Position numbers and translations under genes: made by a program. DNA of 64,000 nt from assembly GCF_021129215.1 (NCBI RefSeq), contig NZ_JAJOLP010000001.1:3472001-3536000 (forward strand), in the 5' to 3' direction. Every line of letters starts with the position of its first letter. Within the stretch, counting starts at the first letter, position 1. The notes under the pieces were generated by a model. The model made no database searches, was not told the DNA's origin, and saw only the letters and a list, made by a program, of their open reading frames with translations. The stretch is from Agromyces sp. S2-1-8 (GTDB lineage: Bacteria > Actinomycetota > Actinomycetes > Actinomycetales > Microbacteriaceae). Below, in pieces: positions 7,582-15,457 of this stretch.

Positions 7582-8962
7582 CCCCCTCGGGAACCGTGAG
7601 CACGATCGTCGTGCCGATGCCCTTCGTCGACCACAGCCGCACCGTGCCCTCCTGCTGTTCGATGCGGGCCCTGATCGAGGTGCGCAGCCCGATGCGGTCG
7701 TCGGGCACGGCGGACTCGTCGAACCCCACGCCGCTGTCCATGACGGCGACCGTCACCTCTCCCCCGCCGAGTCCGAGGGCGAGTTCGGCCTCGGCGACGC
7801 CGGCGTGGCGGGCGACGTTGATGAGGCACTGGGCGACCGCGGCGTCGAGCGCCTCCGCCCGCGCCGGGCCGAGCACCCGCATCACCCCGACGTCGCCCGT
7901 GACGCGCACGGTGAGGCCGGCGTGCTCGGCCGCCGTGAACGCCTGCACGAGCGAGGGCTCGCCGTCGGCGGCAGCCACCTCACGAGCCGAGCCGCCATCG
8001 GGGCGGGCGGACGATGACGGTGCGCTCGTGCGCCGAGCGGCGGCACGCCGTCGAGATCGACCCCCGGTCGTCGCGACGGTGTCGTCGACGGCGCCCGCCC
8101 CGGTGCCGGCGGCCGAGGCGGTCGCGGGTGCCACGTCGCTCCCGCCTGCGCGGGCGCCGGTCGATGCACGCTGCGGTGACCCTGCCGTCGTCGGGCCGGC
8201 GTGGTCGATCGCCCAGTCCCGGCCGACGATGAGGCCGAGATCCTGGCGGATTCCGGCGCGCAACCGCTCGTCGACGACGCCCGAGCCCGCCGATGCGATC
8301 GCGATGAGGTGGCTGAGCGCGGTGTCGTGCAGCCGCGCGGTCGCCCTGAGCTCGTAGTCGTGGCGGATGGCGAGTTCACGGGTCTGCTGGCTCGCACGGT
8401 GCAGGCCGGTCTCCTGGCGGGCGTCGGAACGGCGGGAGACGCCGTCGAAGACCCTGACGACGATGAGGATGCCGAATGCCGCAGCCGCCGCCATGTTCGG
8501 CGCATACACCCCGCCCACGAGCGCGACGCCGAGGAACATCGCCGCCTCGCCGAGGGCGTAGCCGAGCGACGCCCACACGATCGCGATGAGCGATCCGCTG
8601 CCGGCACCGCCGACCAGCAGCAGGGCGATCCGCGGCATCGCGAGCAGGGCGTTGTTGGTCGTCGCGAAGCCGCCCGGCCGCATGATGAGCACGGTCAGCG
8701 CGATCATGATGCCGGTGCCGATGACGAGCGCGAGCACGGTGAGCGTGACCGTCGGGAACCGCGCGACGGCGGCGAGCGCGAGCGCCATGATCGCGGCGAG
8801 TGCGGCGCCCGCCCACCCGCCGGGCGTTCCGCCGACCGTGGCGACGATGACGCCGACCGAGATCGAGACGGCGAGGCATGCGAAGGCCGCGCAGTGTCCC
8901 GCGAAGGCGAGCGCCCGGCTCAGGCTGTCGCGTGCGAGATGCCCCGGCAACCCCAGGCTCAT
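7574..8962 (-). CDS. Sensor histidine kinase (NarL-partner type)
   Basis: A 462-residue membrane kinase. Residues about 15-165 hold five to six hydrophobic segments, followed by a dimerisation segment with the likely phospho-acceptor His in ATARLHDTALSHL near residue 208. The C-terminal ATPase has the N box QCLINVARHAG, G1 box DSGVGFDES and G2 region WSTKGIGTTIVLTVP. Between these lies a linker of about 70 residues rich in Ala, Ser, Thr, Gly and Arg (roughly 262-330) that does not belong to the usual fold and is probably disordered. GGAGG 8 nt upstream supports the ATG at 8962. First gene of the set with the pseudokinase-like gene, the regulator and tdk. Confidence 0.85.
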   Translation of the reverse strand: MSLGLPGHLARDSLSRALAFAGHCAAFACLAVSISVGVIVATVGGTPGGWAGAALAAIMALALAAVARFPTVTLTVLALVIGTGIMIALTVLIMRPGGFATTNNALLAMPRIALLLVGGAGSGSLIAIVWASLGYALGEAAMFLGVALVGGVYAPNMAAAAAFGILIVVRVFDGVSRRSDARQETGLHRASQQTRELAIRHDYELRATARLHDTALSHLIAIASAGSGVVDERLRAGIRQDLGLIVGRDWAIDHAGPTTAGSPQRASTGARAGGSDVAPATASAAGTGAGAVDDTVATTGGRSRRRAAARRTSAPSSSARPDGGSAREVAAADGEPSLVQAFTAAEHAGLTVRVTGDVGVMRVLGPARAEALDAAVAQCLINVARHAGVAEAELALGLGGGEVTVAVMDSGVGFDESAVPDDRIGLRTSIRARIEQQEGTVRLWSTKGIGTTIVLTVPEGGA

Positions 8963-9119
8963 CGTGAACCTCCACTCGCGACCGGCGGCCCGATCGCGCC
9001 ATGTGGACCGGACTCAGCGAATTATCCCAGTTCTGCGCGCTTCCGCGCATCCGGGGCGCGTCTCGATCGCGAACGCGCACGCCGAGGCCGTGGCGCGCAC
9101 GGCGGCTCGGCGGGCGGAA

Positions 9120-11246
9120 TCAGAACAGCATGGCGGGATCGCCGGGCGCGGCGGTCCCGAGGGGCAGCTCGCCGGCGGGGCGGGGCGGCGTCGTGCGCTT
9201 GCCGCCCCGCCCCGCCGACGAACGCACCCCGCCCGTGACCGGATCCTCCGTTCCGCGGGCGAGGCCGTGTGCGCGGATGAGCGGCTGCATGCGCTCACCG
9301 AGCCAGCGGCGGTACTCCTTCGGCGCGTAGGCGTTGGTGCCGTAGTACATCGACCGGTACTTCGGCACGAGCTCGGGGTGGGCGCGCTCGAGCCACTGCA
9401 TGAACCAGGGCTTCACGGCTCCGCGCAGGTGCAGCGCCGTGTACAGGACGCTCGACGCGCCGGCTGCCTTGGCCTGACGGAGTGCCTCGTCGAGGTGGGC
9501 GCGGGTGTCGGTGAGGTAGGGCAGGATCGGCATGAGGAAGACGGCGCAGTCGAGCCCCGCCTCACGTACCGCCGTGACGGTCGCGAGTCGCGCCCTGGTC
9601 GACGGCGTGCCCGGCTCGATCGACTGCTGCAGCTCGGGGTCGTAGATCGCGATCGACATCGCGAGGTCGACCGGCACGTGCTCGGCGGCAGCGGCGAGCT
9701 TCGGCAGGTCGCGGCGCAGCAGGGTGCCCTTCGTGAGGACGCTGAACGGCGTGCCGCTCGCCGTGAGCTCGTCGACGATGCCCGGCATGAGCTCGTAGCG
9801 CCCCTCGGCCCGCTGGTACGGGTCGGTGTTCGTACCCAATGCGACGGAGTCGTGCCGCCACGACGGCCGGGCGAGCTCGCGCCGGAGCACCTCGGCGACG
9901 TTGACCTTCACGATGATCTGCCGATCGAAGTCATCACCGGCATCGAGGTCGAGGTAGCTGTGGGTCGGGCGAGCGAAGCAGTTGTGGCTCACCACCCCGT
10001 TCGCGATGAAGTCTCCGGTCGACGTCGTGATGTCGAGCATCTCGAGTTGCGTACCGAGCGGTTCGACCGACACCACGCGGAGGTCGGCCATTGTCTTGAC
10101 CGTGGTGCCGGCGAGCGCAAGCTTCCGCTTGATCGCAGGCCGGCTGATCGAGAAGAAGTCGTTCCGTGCGCGGAGCCCGCCGCGCACCCGAACGCTCGAC
10201 ACCCCGTTCGCGCGGGCGGGCTCACGGACGTACGGAATGTCGAAATGCGACAGCGAGCGCTCGACTGCGGTGAGGACGACATCGTCTGAATTGCTGATGC
10301 GCAGCACGCCCCGAGCACACGAGCCTTCGGCGTCGAAGATGCCGGCGAGATACCCTGCACGCCACGCCTCGGCCGGATCCTGCGGCCACTCGATGATGGC
10401 GCCGACGGCGTCGAAATCCCTGGACTTCGAAGTTCGGATCGCCGCCATCTCTCGGCGGGTGGCCGTGGCGGGAGTGAACCGGAATTGCGACGTCATCACC
10501 CCGAAGTGTTCAAGGAATCGGCGCGAGCGCGACAGCGCCTCGTCGTCAGCGAGCGCCAGACGAACGCGGTGGGCGACCAACGCCCCACCTGTCGCACGCG
10601 GGTGGATCCGTCGAAGCATCATGCCGTCGCCGCGAATCATGCCCGTCAGATATCCACGGCGATAATCGTCGGACGCGGTCGATGGAACCGGTCTCCCAGA
10701 CATTGCGCCGAATCCGATGAGGCGGTCGTCGACGGTGAGATACGGTCGACCCGGCCCGCCTGCCATCGCTCCGGTGACGTACTTCCATCCGCGCTCCGTG
10801 AGGAATCGGTGGTCGCCGCTCGCGACGAGAACAGTACCGTCGGCCAGGCGAATGCGGTACGCGGCCTTACGAGTCGCCCATTTGGCCAGCACGATCGTTT
10901 CCACGTACTTCCGGTACTGACCGATCTGCCGTGTGCCCATGACCTCGTCACCGACCTCGACGTCGGAGAGCGCCTTGGTCCGACCGTCGGCCATCATGAT
11001 GGCCGTCGAGGGCTCCAGGCAGTACACGCACGCATGACTGCAGCCCCGATACGGGTTGATGGTCCAGCCGAACGGCATCATCGACTGGCCCGGCACCCGG
11101 TTGAGCGCCGACTTCGCGAGCACCTCGTGGAACGTGATGCCCGCGAACTCGGGCGTCTGCACCGAGCGCACGAGATTGTTGAGCCGGGCGAGGCCGGGCA
11201 GCGCATCGACCTGGTCGACGCCGAGTTCCTGCCCGCTCCATCTCAT
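9120..11246 (-). CDS. Rv2578c-family radical SAM protein interrupted by an intein
   Basis: A continuous 708-residue frame in which about 361 residues of radical SAM enzyme are split by a 347-residue intein (9981-11021). The host protein is related to spore photoproduct lyase and matches the mycobacterial Rv2578c family in its MRWSGQELGVD start. The cluster motif is GCSHACVY|C: the intein sits between Tyr and the third cluster cysteine, and the sequence resumes CFARPTHSYLDLD. Later family landmarks include ALGTNTDPYQRAEGRYELM and SVLTKGTLLRRDL. The ATG at 11246 is preferred over 11288 because a LexA-type box lies immediately upstream (11255-11270), within the longer version. Rv2578c is, from memory, a LexA-regulated gene in Mycobacterium tuberculosis. 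A DNA-damage role is likely; the substrate is unknown. Confidence 0.92.
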   Translation of the reverse strand: MRWSGQELGVDQVDALPGLARLNNLVRSVQTPEFAGITFHEVLAKSALNRVPGQSMMPFGWTINPYRGCSHACVYCLEPSTAIMMADGRTKALSDVEVGDEVMGTRQIGQYRKYVETIVLAKWATRKAAYRIRLADGTVLVASGDHRFLTERGWKYVTGAMAGGPGRPYLTVDDRLIGFGAMSGRPVPSTASDDYRRGYLTGMIRGDGMMLRRIHPRATGGALVAHRVRLALADDEALSRSRRFLEHFGVMTSQFRFTPATATRREMAAIRTSKSRDFDAVGAIIEWPQDPAEAWRAGYLAGIFDAEGSCARGVLRISNSDDVVLTAVERSLSHFDIPYVREPARANGVSSVRVRGGLRARNDFFSISRPAIKRKLALAGTTVKTMADLRVVSVEPLGTQLEMLDITTSTGDFIANGVVSHNCFARPTHSYLDLDAGDDFDRQIIVKVNVAEVLRRELARPSWRHDSVALGTNTDPYQRAEGRYELMPGIVDELTASGTPFSVLTKGTLLRRDLPKLAAAAEHVPVDLAMSIAIYDPELQQSIEPGTPSTRARLATVTAVREAGLDCAVFLMPILPYLTDTRAHLDEALRQAKAAGASSVLYTALHLRGAVKPWFMQWLERAHPELVPKYRSMYYGTNAYAPKEYRRWLGERMQPLIRAHGLARGTEDPVTGGVRSSAGRGGKRTTPPRPAGELPLGTAAPGDPAMLF
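9981..11021 (-). mobile_element. Intein with LAGLIDADG homing endonuclease domain
   Basis: This 347-residue in-frame segment begins with Cys (CLEPSTAIMMADG) and ends GVVSHN before an extein Cys, as required for standard Cys/Asn protein splicing. Block B is SGDHRFLTERGWKYV with its histidine. Two dodecapeptide motifs, YLTGMIRGDG near residue 124 and YLAGIFDAEGS near 224, mark a dimeric-in-one LAGLIDADG endonuclease. Block F is MLDITTSTGDFIANG. All catalytic positions look intact, so it should splice. The DNA appears lower in GC than its surroundings, which fits later arrival by homing. The insertion point is the third cysteine codon of the iron-sulfur motif. Confidence 0.93.
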
Positions 11247-11254
11247 TCGTACAT

Positions 11255-11270
11255 TCGAACATGTATTCGA
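11255..11270 (-). promoter_or_regulatory. LexA/SOS-type box upstream of the radical SAM gene
   Basis: The 16-bp sequence TCGAACATGTATTCGA matches the actinobacterial SOS consensus TCGAAC-N4-GTTCGA at 11 of 12 defined bases. It ends 8 bp before the ATG at 11246. The position would let LexA block initiation at a promoter with a very short leader. Confidence 0.75.
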
Positions 11271-11387
11271 GTCTGGCGCAAGCGACACCCGGCACGGCGT
11301 CCGTATTGCTCATTCGAGTCTCGTCCAAATTCGGGCGAGAGTCGAATGCGATTCCGAGCGAGGTCGCCTGCATCGGACAGTGCGGAT

Positions 11388-11417
11388 GGATGCCTCGGGC
11401 CCGGCCCCGAGGCATCC
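11388..11417 (-). terminator. Terminator-like hairpin after the ABC-F gene
   Basis: Arms GGATGCCTCGGG (11388-11399) and CCCGAGGCATCC (11406-11417) give a perfect 12-bp stem with a 6-nt loop, 6 bp beyond the ABC-F stop codon. There is no T-run. It separates the ABC-F transcript from the SOS-controlled radical SAM gene. Confidence 0.6.
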
Positions 11418-11423
11418 GCTCGC

Positions 11424-13181
11424 TCAGTCCCCCACCGCGGCCGGAACGGCGGCGCCCGCGTGCAGCTCGAGCCGCTCCCCCGCCCAGCGCCGGCGGAGCC
11501 AGCGATCGTGGCTCGCGATGACGACGGCGCCGGGGTAGCCGCCGAGGGCCTCCTCGAGGTCGGTCGCGAGTGCGAGCGACAGGTGGTTGGTCGGCTCGTC
11601 GAGCAGGAACACGTGCGGCGGCCGCGCGATCACGAGCGCGAGGGCGAGCCGCCGCTGCTGCCCGACCGACAGCGTGCCGAGCGGCCGCTCGAGATCACGC
11701 GGCGCGATGAGCCCGAGACTCGAGAGCGGCACCTGGCCGGCGCGGCGTTCGCCGAGCACCCGTTCGTAGAGCGCGCGCGGCGTCGCCGACGGGTCGGCGA
11801 AGCGCACGTCCTGCTCGAGCAGCTGCACCCGCAGCCCCTTGCGCCGGTGCACGGTACCGCGATCGGGCGCGAGCCCGCCCGCGAGCACGCCCAGCAGCGT
11901 CGACTTGCCCGCGCCGTTCGCACCCGTGACGAGGAGTCTCGTGAGCGGTGCGAGCTGCAGCTCGTCGAGGCGCAGTCGCCCCTCGACCTCGAGGTCGGCG
12001 ACCTGCACGAGCAGGCCGGCGGCCTCCTCGAGCGCGTGCGAACCCGCGGGGATCCCGGCGAACTCGAGCGGCGACGGGGGTTTGCGCACCTGCTCGCGCT
12101 CGAGCGTCTCGAGTCGCTGCTCCGCGTTGCGCACGCGACGCGCGACCGTGCGCGCGACGTTCTCACCCTTGAAGTGGCGGATGAACTTGTCGTTGTCGGT
12201 CGCCGCTCGGCCGTACGCGACGTTCCGCGCCGTGTCGGCGACTGCCGCGCGCAGGCGCTTCAGCTCCTCCTGCTCGTCCTCGTACTGGCGCTGCCAGCGG
12301 GCCCGCTCGTCGGCCTTCACCGCGAGGAACTCGCTGAATCCGCCGCCGAACACCGTGCCGCCCGAGGCGCTCAGCACCTCGCTGCTGCTCGCGCCGCGAC
12401 CGGCCGCGGCTGACGCGGCGAGCGCGCCCTGCCGCCCCGGGTCGAGGTCGATGAGCCCGGTCGCCGCCCGGTCGAGGAACGCCCGGTCGTGGCTCGCGAA
12501 GAGCACGGGTCCTCGCCAGGCTCGGAGCCGCGACTCGAGGAAGTCGGCGGCGGCGTCGTCGAGGTGGTTCGTCGGCTCGTCGAGCAGCAGCGCCTCGGGC
12601 GCCGAGAGCAGCAGCGCGGCGAGCGCGAACCGCGAGCGTTGGCCGCCCGAGAGCTCGTCGATGCGGCGGTCGAGGCCGAGGCCGGCGACGCCGAGCCCCT
12701 CGAGCAGTTCGTCGCGGCGCGTCTCGGCCGTCCAGACCTCCGCACGCTCGGCGGCGTCGAGTGCCGCCGCGTACCGGGAGGAGGCGGCCTCGGCGTCCGC
12801 GCCGCCGAGTGCGACGGCGGCGGCGTCGAGCTCGCGCTCGATGGCCCGGACCTCGGCGAGCGCCGACTCGAGCACGAGGCCGACTCGCGCGTCGGGTGAG
12901 AACGGCACTTCCTGTTCGAGCAGCGCGGTGCGGCGCGGCCGGGTCAGGCGACCGGAGACGGATGCCTCGTCGGGCAGGCCCGACGGCGAGGCATCCCCGT
13001 CGTGGTCGCCGGCGAGGAGCCGGAGCAGCGTGGACTTGCCCGCCCCGTTCTCGCCGATGAGGCCGACGCGCTGGCCCGGCGCGACGGTGAAGCCGAGATC
13101 GGCGAAGATGCGCCGATCGGGGAAGGAGACCGACAGTCCGTCGGCCCGGAGATGGTTGGAAAAGGAGAGTTGTACCGGCAT
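11424..13181 (-). CDS. ABC-F family ATPase (ribosome-acting, possible antibiotic resistance)
   Basis: A 585-residue soluble protein with two ATP-binding cassettes and no membrane segment. Cassette 1 has Walker A GENGAGKST near residue 43, signature LSGGQRSRFALAALLL and Walker B LLLDEPTNHLDD. Cassette 2 has Walker A GANGAGKST near 422, signature LSVGQQRRLALALV and Walker B FLLDEPTNHLS. Between them is the charged interdomain linker (about residues 290-375) that reaches into the ribosomal exit site in this family. Just after the first Walker A the reading frame contains a perfect DNA hairpin (12960-12996) encoding DASPSGLPDEAS, an insertion unusual for the family. The 5' leader carries a possible leader peptide and a stem-loop, as in inducible ABC-F resistance genes. 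It could instead be a translation factor of the EttA/Uup kind. Confidence 0.88.
   Translation of the reverse strand: MPVQLSFSNHLRADGLSVSFPDRRIFADLGFTVAPGQRVGLIGENGAGKSTLLRLLAGDHDGDASPSGLPDEASVSGRLTRPRRTALLEQEVPFSPDARVGLVLESALAEVRAIERELDAAAVALGGADAEAASSRYAAALDAAERAEVWTAETRRDELLEGLGVAGLGLDRRIDELSGGQRSRFALAALLLSAPEALLLDEPTNHLDDAAADFLESRLRAWRGPVLFASHDRAFLDRAATGLIDLDPGRQGALAASAAAGRGASSSEVLSASGGTVFGGGFSEFLAVKADERARWQRQYEDEQEELKRLRAAVADTARNVAYGRAATDNDKFIRHFKGENVARTVARRVRNAEQRLETLEREQVRKPPSPLEFAGIPAGSHALEEAAGLLVQVADLEVEGRLRLDELQLAPLTRLLVTGANGAGKSTLLGVLAGGLAPDRGTVHRRKGLRVQLLEQDVRFADPSATPRALYERVLGERRAGQVPLSSLGLIAPRDLERPLGTLSVGQQRRLALALVIARPPHVFLLDEPTNHLSLALATDLEEALGGYPGAVVIASHDRWLRRRWAGERLELHAGAAVPAAVGD
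12960..12996. repeat. Palindrome inside the ABC-F reading frame
   Basis: Left arm GGATGCCTCGTCGGGC (12960-12975) pairs with the right arm GCCCGA plus CGAGGCATCC, interrupted by three extra bases. It encodes about 12 residues (62-74) between the first Walker A helix and the next conserved block, in frame. Its arms are the same GGATGCCTCG motif seen in intergenic hairpins. Confidence 0.6.
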
Positions 13182-13203
13182 GGAGACCGCCGTTCGCGGA
13201 AGG

Positions 13204-13256
13204 CCTCCGAACGGTCGCCGGTTATCGCGGTTGCGTGCGCGACGACCGTTCGGAGG
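13204..13256 (-). promoter_or_regulatory. Leader stem-loop of the ABC-F gene (candidate attenuator)
   Basis: Perfect 14-bp inverted repeat, CCTCCGAACGGTCG at 13204-13217 and CGACCGTTCGGAGG at 13243-13256, with a 25-nt loop. In the mRNA the 5' arm lies inside a small open frame and the loop contains that frame's stop codon. The ABC-F start codon follows 22 nt after the 3' arm. A ribosome on the leader frame would melt the stem. No T-run follows, so it could act on translation or by factor-dependent termination. Confidence 0.5.
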
Positions 13257-13278
13257 CAGGAGAGTTCCCGCCGGGCAT
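13222..13278 (-). CDS. Possible leader peptide of the ABC-F gene (18 aa)
   Basis: An 18-codon frame (ATG at 13278, TAA at 13222) in the leader of the ABC-F gene, encoding MPGGNSPASERSSRTQPR. Codons for ASERS overlap the 5' arm of the 14-bp stem and the stop lies in the loop. That is the geometry of ribosome-stalling leader peptides for antibiotic resistance genes. No clear Shine-Dalgarno sequence precedes it, so translation is unproven and the frame may be chance. Confidence 0.3.
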   Translation of the reverse strand: MPGGNSPASERSSRTQPR

Positions 13279-13445
13279 TGCCGAGATGGGTGCGCAGAGC
13301 GCCGTCGCGATCAGTGGGCGTTCGTCAACCCCGTGAGCACACCCGATGTCTACGGCGCCTCAGGCGCGGGACGGTGGGCTGTACTCACTTCATAGCGGGA
13401 TCGACCGTAGCAGACGGTCGCACGACGGCGCAAGCGCCCGTCGAG

Positions 13446-14924
13446 TCAGGCGGTGAGCCCCAGGACGTCGGCGGTGGCCTTCAGCGACGCCTCGGCCGCG
13501 GCCGGGTCGTCGGACAGGCGCATGCCGTAGCTCGGGATCATCTCGCGCAGCTTCGGCTCCCAATCGGCCATGCGGTCGGGGAAGCAGCGACCGAGCACGT
13601 CGAGCATGATGGGCGCGGCCGTCGAGGCGCCCGGCGATGCGCCGAGCAGGCCCGCGATCGTGCCGTCGGCGCCCGTGATGACCTCGGTGCCGAACTGCAG
13701 CACGCCGCCCTTCGCGCCGTCCTTCTTCATGACCTGCACGCGTTGGCCGGCGGTGATGAGCTCCCAGTCGCCGGTCTTCGCCGTCGGCATGAACTCGCGC
13801 AGCGCCTTCATCTTCTTCTCGCGGTTGGCCATGAGCTCGCCGACGAGGTACTTCACGAGATCGAAGTTCTTGAGGCCGACCTGGATCATCGGCCAGATGT
13901 TGTGCAGGCGGATCGAGAACGGCAGGTCGAACCAGGTGCTCGTCTTCAGGAACTTGGGCGTGAAGCCGGCGTACGGGCCGAACAGCAGGGCGGTCTCGCC
14001 GTCGACGACGCGGGTGTCGAGGTGCGGCACCGACATCGGCGGAGCGCCGACGGCGGCCTTGCCGTAGACCTTCGCCTGGTGCTGGGCGACGATCTTCGGG
14101 TCGGTGGTGCGGAGGAACTGGCCCGAGATCGGGAACCCGCCGAAGCCCTTGATCTCGGGGATGCCCGAGTGCTGCAGCAGGGCGAGCGCACCTCCGCCGG
14201 CGCCCACGAACACGAAGCGGGCGCGCACCGTCTTCGGGGTGTTGCCCACGGTGTGGCGCAGCCGCAGCTTCCAGGTTCCGTCTTTCTGGCGCTTGAGCCA
14301 GGTGACCTGGTGGTTCGTCTGGATCGACGCGCCGCGCGCGGCCATGTCGTGCATGAGGTACTTGGTGAGGGCGCCGAAGTCGACGTCGGTGCCCGCCTCG
14401 ATGCGGGTCGCGGCGACGCGCGCCTTCGGGTTGCGCTTCTTCGCGAGCAGCGGCGTCCACTCGGCGATGCGCTCGAGGTCTTCCGTGTACTCGAGGTCGG
14501 GGAACAGCGGCTCGTCCTTGAGCGCGGCGACGCGCTTGCGCAGGTACTCGATGTTCGCCTTGCCACGCACGAAGGTCATGTGCGGCGTCGAGTTGATGAA
14601 GTTGTGCGGCTCGGGCAGCGCACCCTGGGCGACGAGGTACGCCCAGTACTGGCGGCTGATCTGGAACTGCTCGTTGATGGAGACGGCCTTCGCCGCGCTC
14701 ACCGTGCCGTCGGGGTTCTCGGGCATGTAGTTGAGCTCGCACAGGGCGGCGTGGCCGGTGCCCGCGTTGTTCCACGCGTTGGAGGACTCCTGCGCGACCT
14801 CGCCGAGTCGCTCGTAGAGGCGGATCGTCCAATCGGGCTGCAACTGGGAGATCAGGGAGCCGAGCGTCGCGCTCATGATGCCCCCGCCGATCAGCACGAC
14901 GTCGACGGTTTCCTCTGAATTCAC
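13446..14924 (-). CDS. mqo: Malate:quinone oxidoreductase
   Basis: A 492-residue FAD-dependent enzyme that oxidises malate to oxaloacetate and passes electrons to quinone at the inner face of the membrane, replacing or supplementing malate dehydrogenase in the TCA cycle. The dinucleotide-binding motif is VVLIGGGIMSATLG at residues 9-22. It is followed by SNAWNNAGTGHAALCELNY and FINSTPHMTFVRG, both characteristic of Mqo. The length is normal. It stands alone, 264 bp upstream of the ABC-F gene on the same strand. Confidence 0.96.
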   Translation of the reverse strand: MNSEETVDVVLIGGGIMSATLGSLISQLQPDWTIRLYERLGEVAQESSNAWNNAGTGHAALCELNYMPENPDGTVSAAKAVSINEQFQISRQYWAYLVAQGALPEPHNFINSTPHMTFVRGKANIEYLRKRVAALKDEPLFPDLEYTEDLERIAEWTPLLAKKRNPKARVAATRIEAGTDVDFGALTKYLMHDMAARGASIQTNHQVTWLKRQKDGTWKLRLRHTVGNTPKTVRARFVFVGAGGGALALLQHSGIPEIKGFGGFPISGQFLRTTDPKIVAQHQAKVYGKAAVGAPPMSVPHLDTRVVDGETALLFGPYAGFTPKFLKTSTWFDLPFSIRLHNIWPMIQVGLKNFDLVKYLVGELMANREKKMKALREFMPTAKTGDWELITAGQRVQVMKKDGAKGGVLQFGTEVITGADGTIAGLLGASPGASTAAPIMLDVLGRCFPDRMADWEPKLREMIPSYGMRLSDDPAAAEASLKATADVLGLTA

Positions 14925-14985
14925 GGATTCCAGTCTAGATGGGCGGGGAGGGTGCCCTTGACCGGGGTACTCTTCGCCCCGGATC

Positions 14986-15426
14986 TCAGCCGAGCTGGGG
15001 CAGCCCTCGCTCGTCGAGCGGCCAGCCCGGGTTGTGCGCCAGCTCCCACAGGTTGCCGTCGGGGTCGGCGACGTACCCGCTGTACCCGCCCCACTCGGTC
15101 GCGGCCGCGGCCTTCGAGATCGAGCCGCCGGCGAGCACCCAGTCGCCGATCGCCTCGTCGACCTCGTCGCGCGAGCCCAGGTTGATCGCGAGTGCGACGG
15201 CGCGGAAACCGGGCGCGTTCGCGTGGAACGTGCCCAGCGCCGCGTCCTTCGCGAGCTCGGCGGTCTCCCAGAGGGCGACGACCCCGCCCGGGGTCGCGAA
15301 GAAGGTGATCTCGCCGGGCACCGAGGACCGGGCCTCGTGCCAGCCGAGCCGGTGGTAGAAGGCGGTCGCCGCCTCGACGTCGGCGACGCCGAGCGTGACG
15401 AGCGAGAATCGCTGCGGGATGCTCAT
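14986..15426 (-). CDS. VOC (glyoxalase/bleomycin-resistance fold) family protein
   Basis: A 146-residue small protein with two beta-alpha-beta-beta-beta modules: FSLVTLGVADVEAATAFYHR at the N terminus and SGYVADPDGNLWELAHNP near the end. The second contains the usual metal-ligand Glu position. The ATG at 15426 (MSIPQRFSLV) is chosen as the natural family start; the upstream frame is arginine-rich. Members bind or modify small molecules with a divalent metal. The substrate cannot be told, and there is no operon partner. Confidence 0.85.
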   Translation of the reverse strand: MSIPQRFSLVTLGVADVEAATAFYHRLGWHEARSSVPGEITFFATPGGVVALWETAELAKDAALGTFHANAPGFRAVALAINLGSRDEVDEAIGDWVLAGGSISKAAAATEWGGYSGYVADPDGNLWELAHNPGWPLDERGLPQLG

Positions 15427-15457
15427 GGGCCGAGCGTACGCCCCGGCATCGACGACG

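Noticed and set aside
8014..8200. A copy of the palindromic element in the sensor kinase linker
   Set aside because: The linker DNA is low-complexity and GC-rich, but it lacks the GGTCTCGATACG and CTCGACCGACC ends.
9120..11246. Two genes split by an intron or a separate homing endonuclease gene
   Set aside because: The frame is continuous and the inserted segment has all protein-splicing blocks from the N-terminal Cys to the terminal HN, so it is an intein.
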